6,242 nt of DNA from Methanosphaera sp. SHI613 (GTDB lineage Archaea; Methanobacteriota; Methanobacteria; Methanobacteriales; Methanobacteriaceae): contig MVJJ01000119.1 of the NCBI GenBank assembly GCA_003266145.1, forward strand, positions 4,509-10,750. Direction: 5' to 3'. Position 1 is the first letter of the stretch, and each line of letters starts with the position of its first letter. Below are positions 5,928 to 6,242 of the stretch, in pieces. The position numbers and the translations under genes are program-made. Below the pieces are notes generated by a model. It did no database searches. It was given only the letters and a program-made list of their open reading frames with translations, and had not been told where the DNA came from.

Positions 5928-5939
5928 TATCGATCGATA
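5928..5939. repeat. 12-bp perfect palindrome
   Basis: TATCGATCGATA reads identically on both strands. It overlaps the region just upstream of the first ATG of the weak - strand frame (5927). It could be a protein-binding site or chance. Confidence 0.4.
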
Positions 5940-6018
5940 TTGCAATATTTTCTAAAAAACTTGTCAAAACAGATTCGATGCTTATAGTATGTGCTACAAC
6001 ACATAACGGTGATGACCT

Positions 6019-6038
6019 GAACTAACTGGATTTAGTTC
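6019..6038. repeat. Inverted repeat, 7-bp stem with 6-nt loop
   Basis: GAACTAA (6019-6025) is the exact reverse complement of TTAGTTC (6032-6038), with CTGGAT between. It lies in the least A/T-rich part of the gene-free right end and could form a small RNA hairpin on either strand. Confidence 0.45.
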
Positions 6039-6158
6039 CAAAATGGTTATGATGGTTGCATTTTCCAATTGTAGCGATAAAATTTATGATAATGGAAAGC
6101 TAAAAAATGTTCATCTTATGATGGAGTATTTTTAGTTGGATGTATGTTAAGCGTAGAT

Positions 6159-6174
6159 ATTGTAACGATACAAT
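6159..6174. repeat. Inverted repeat ATTGTA-N4-TACAAT
   Basis: ATTGTA (6159-6164) and TACAAT (6169-6174) are exact reverse complements separated by ACGA. Dyads of this size and spacing are typical of dimeric regulator sites. It lies 7 bp from a longer palindrome. Confidence 0.45.
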
Positions 6175-6181
6175 GTGGTAT

Positions 6182-6199
6182 TAATATCAATTGATATTA
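6182..6199. repeat. 18-bp perfect palindrome, possible operator
   Basis: TAATATCAATTGATATTA is perfectly self-complementary over 18 bp with no loop. Uninterrupted palindromes of this length are not common by chance, though A/T richness raises the odds. It sits 43 bp from the window edge in gene-free DNA and may belong to the promoter of a gene beyond the window. Confidence 0.5.
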
Positions 6200-6242
6200 T
6201 GACTGCCAATTTTAGTTTTTGTTTACTTTACTTCTTTAATTA

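Larger units (their letters stand above)
5761..6242. other. Gene-free right end with inverted repeats and a possible gene remnant
   Basis: No convincing gene is visible in these 482 bases. On the - strand an open frame runs from a TTG at 5945 (first ATG at 5927) down to 5763. Its 54-60 residues include IPEASLGHIEYVKAIFGFRKK and read somewhat protein-like, but no ribosome site precedes either start. Just upstream another - strand frame stays open for about 34 codons and ends at about 5926, so a frameshifted remnant is possible. On the + strand short frames near 5945-6025 and 6017-6136 are also open but lack ribosome sites. The segment 5941-6180 is less A/T-rich than the true intergenic DNA of this window, which fits decayed coding DNA or an RNA gene. 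Confidence 0.35.

Noticed and set aside
5763..5945. 60-codon - strand frame as a real gene
   Set aside because: It starts with TTG or a later ATG, neither with a ribosome site, and gives a very Lys/Ile/Phe-rich peptide; retained only as a possible remnant.
6009..6055. C/D-box small RNA candidate (GTGATGA at 6009-6015, TGATGG at 6050-6055)
   Set aside because: The CTGA at 6017-6020 is too close to the C box to act as D', and no D box lies at the right distance after the second element.
1..6242. CRISPR array, tRNA/rRNA gene, insertion sequence or prophage
   Set aside because: No regularly spaced direct repeats, no cloverleaf or rRNA-like segment, and no transposase, integrase or phage protein motifs were seen on either strand.

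Overview
The window looks like a chromosomal segment from a low-GC methanogenic archaeon of the order Methanobacteriales, most likely Methanosphaera or a close relative such as Methanobrevibacter. The DNA is AT-rich and the intergenic DNA even more so. The promoters are archaeal (TATA-like boxes about 25 bp upstream of expected starts) and the ribosome sites are AGGAGG/GGTGAT type. The gene set fits a methanogen: a short cobalto/nickel-chelatase (CbiX/CfbA), a DUF35 zinc-ribbon/OB-fold protein of the archaeal mevalonate-pathway type, an archaeal ThiL and an AmmeMemoRadiSam radical SAM enzyme. The genus is inferred from protein resemblance and composition, not from a search.

Layout. (1) 1-160: AT-rich leader with a probable promoter. 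(2) 161-1936, + strand: secreted/anchored DUF2207 membrane protein with a glycine-rich C-terminal tail. (3) 1937-2212: convergent intergenic region with T-runs for both flanking transcripts and a weak hairpin. (4) 2213-5183, - strand: four genes read right to left: DUF35 OB-fold protein, cfbA/cbiX (overlapping it by 29 bp), thiL (after a 60-bp gap) and amrS (after a short gap). (5) 5184-5460: very AT-rich divergent intergenic region with the promoter of the leftward cluster. (6) 5461-5760, + strand: small unrecognised acidic protein. (7) 5761-6242: no convincing gene; it holds T-runs, several inverted repeats including a perfect 18-bp palindrome, and a weak open frame that may be a gene remnant.

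How the genes work together. The leftward cluster gathers housekeeping cofactor and precursor functions. The DUF35 protein is expected to bridge thiolase and HMG-CoA synthase in isoprenoid synthesis. CfbA inserts Ni (for F430) or Co (for B12) into sirohydrochlorin. ThiL makes thiamine diphosphate. AmrS is a radical SAM enzyme of unresolved substrate. The DUF35-cfbA overlap suggests translational coupling. ThiL lacks a ribosome site and has a TATA-like/T-rich element at the right distance, so a second, possibly leaderless, transcript thiL-amrS is plausible.

I see no CRISPR array, prophage, toxin system or insertion sequence. The most unusual items are the 17-histidine insertion of CfbA encoded by an in-frame hexanucleotide repeat, an anti-Shine-Dalgarno-like sequence in the cfbA-thiL gap, and the palindrome-bearing gene-free right end.
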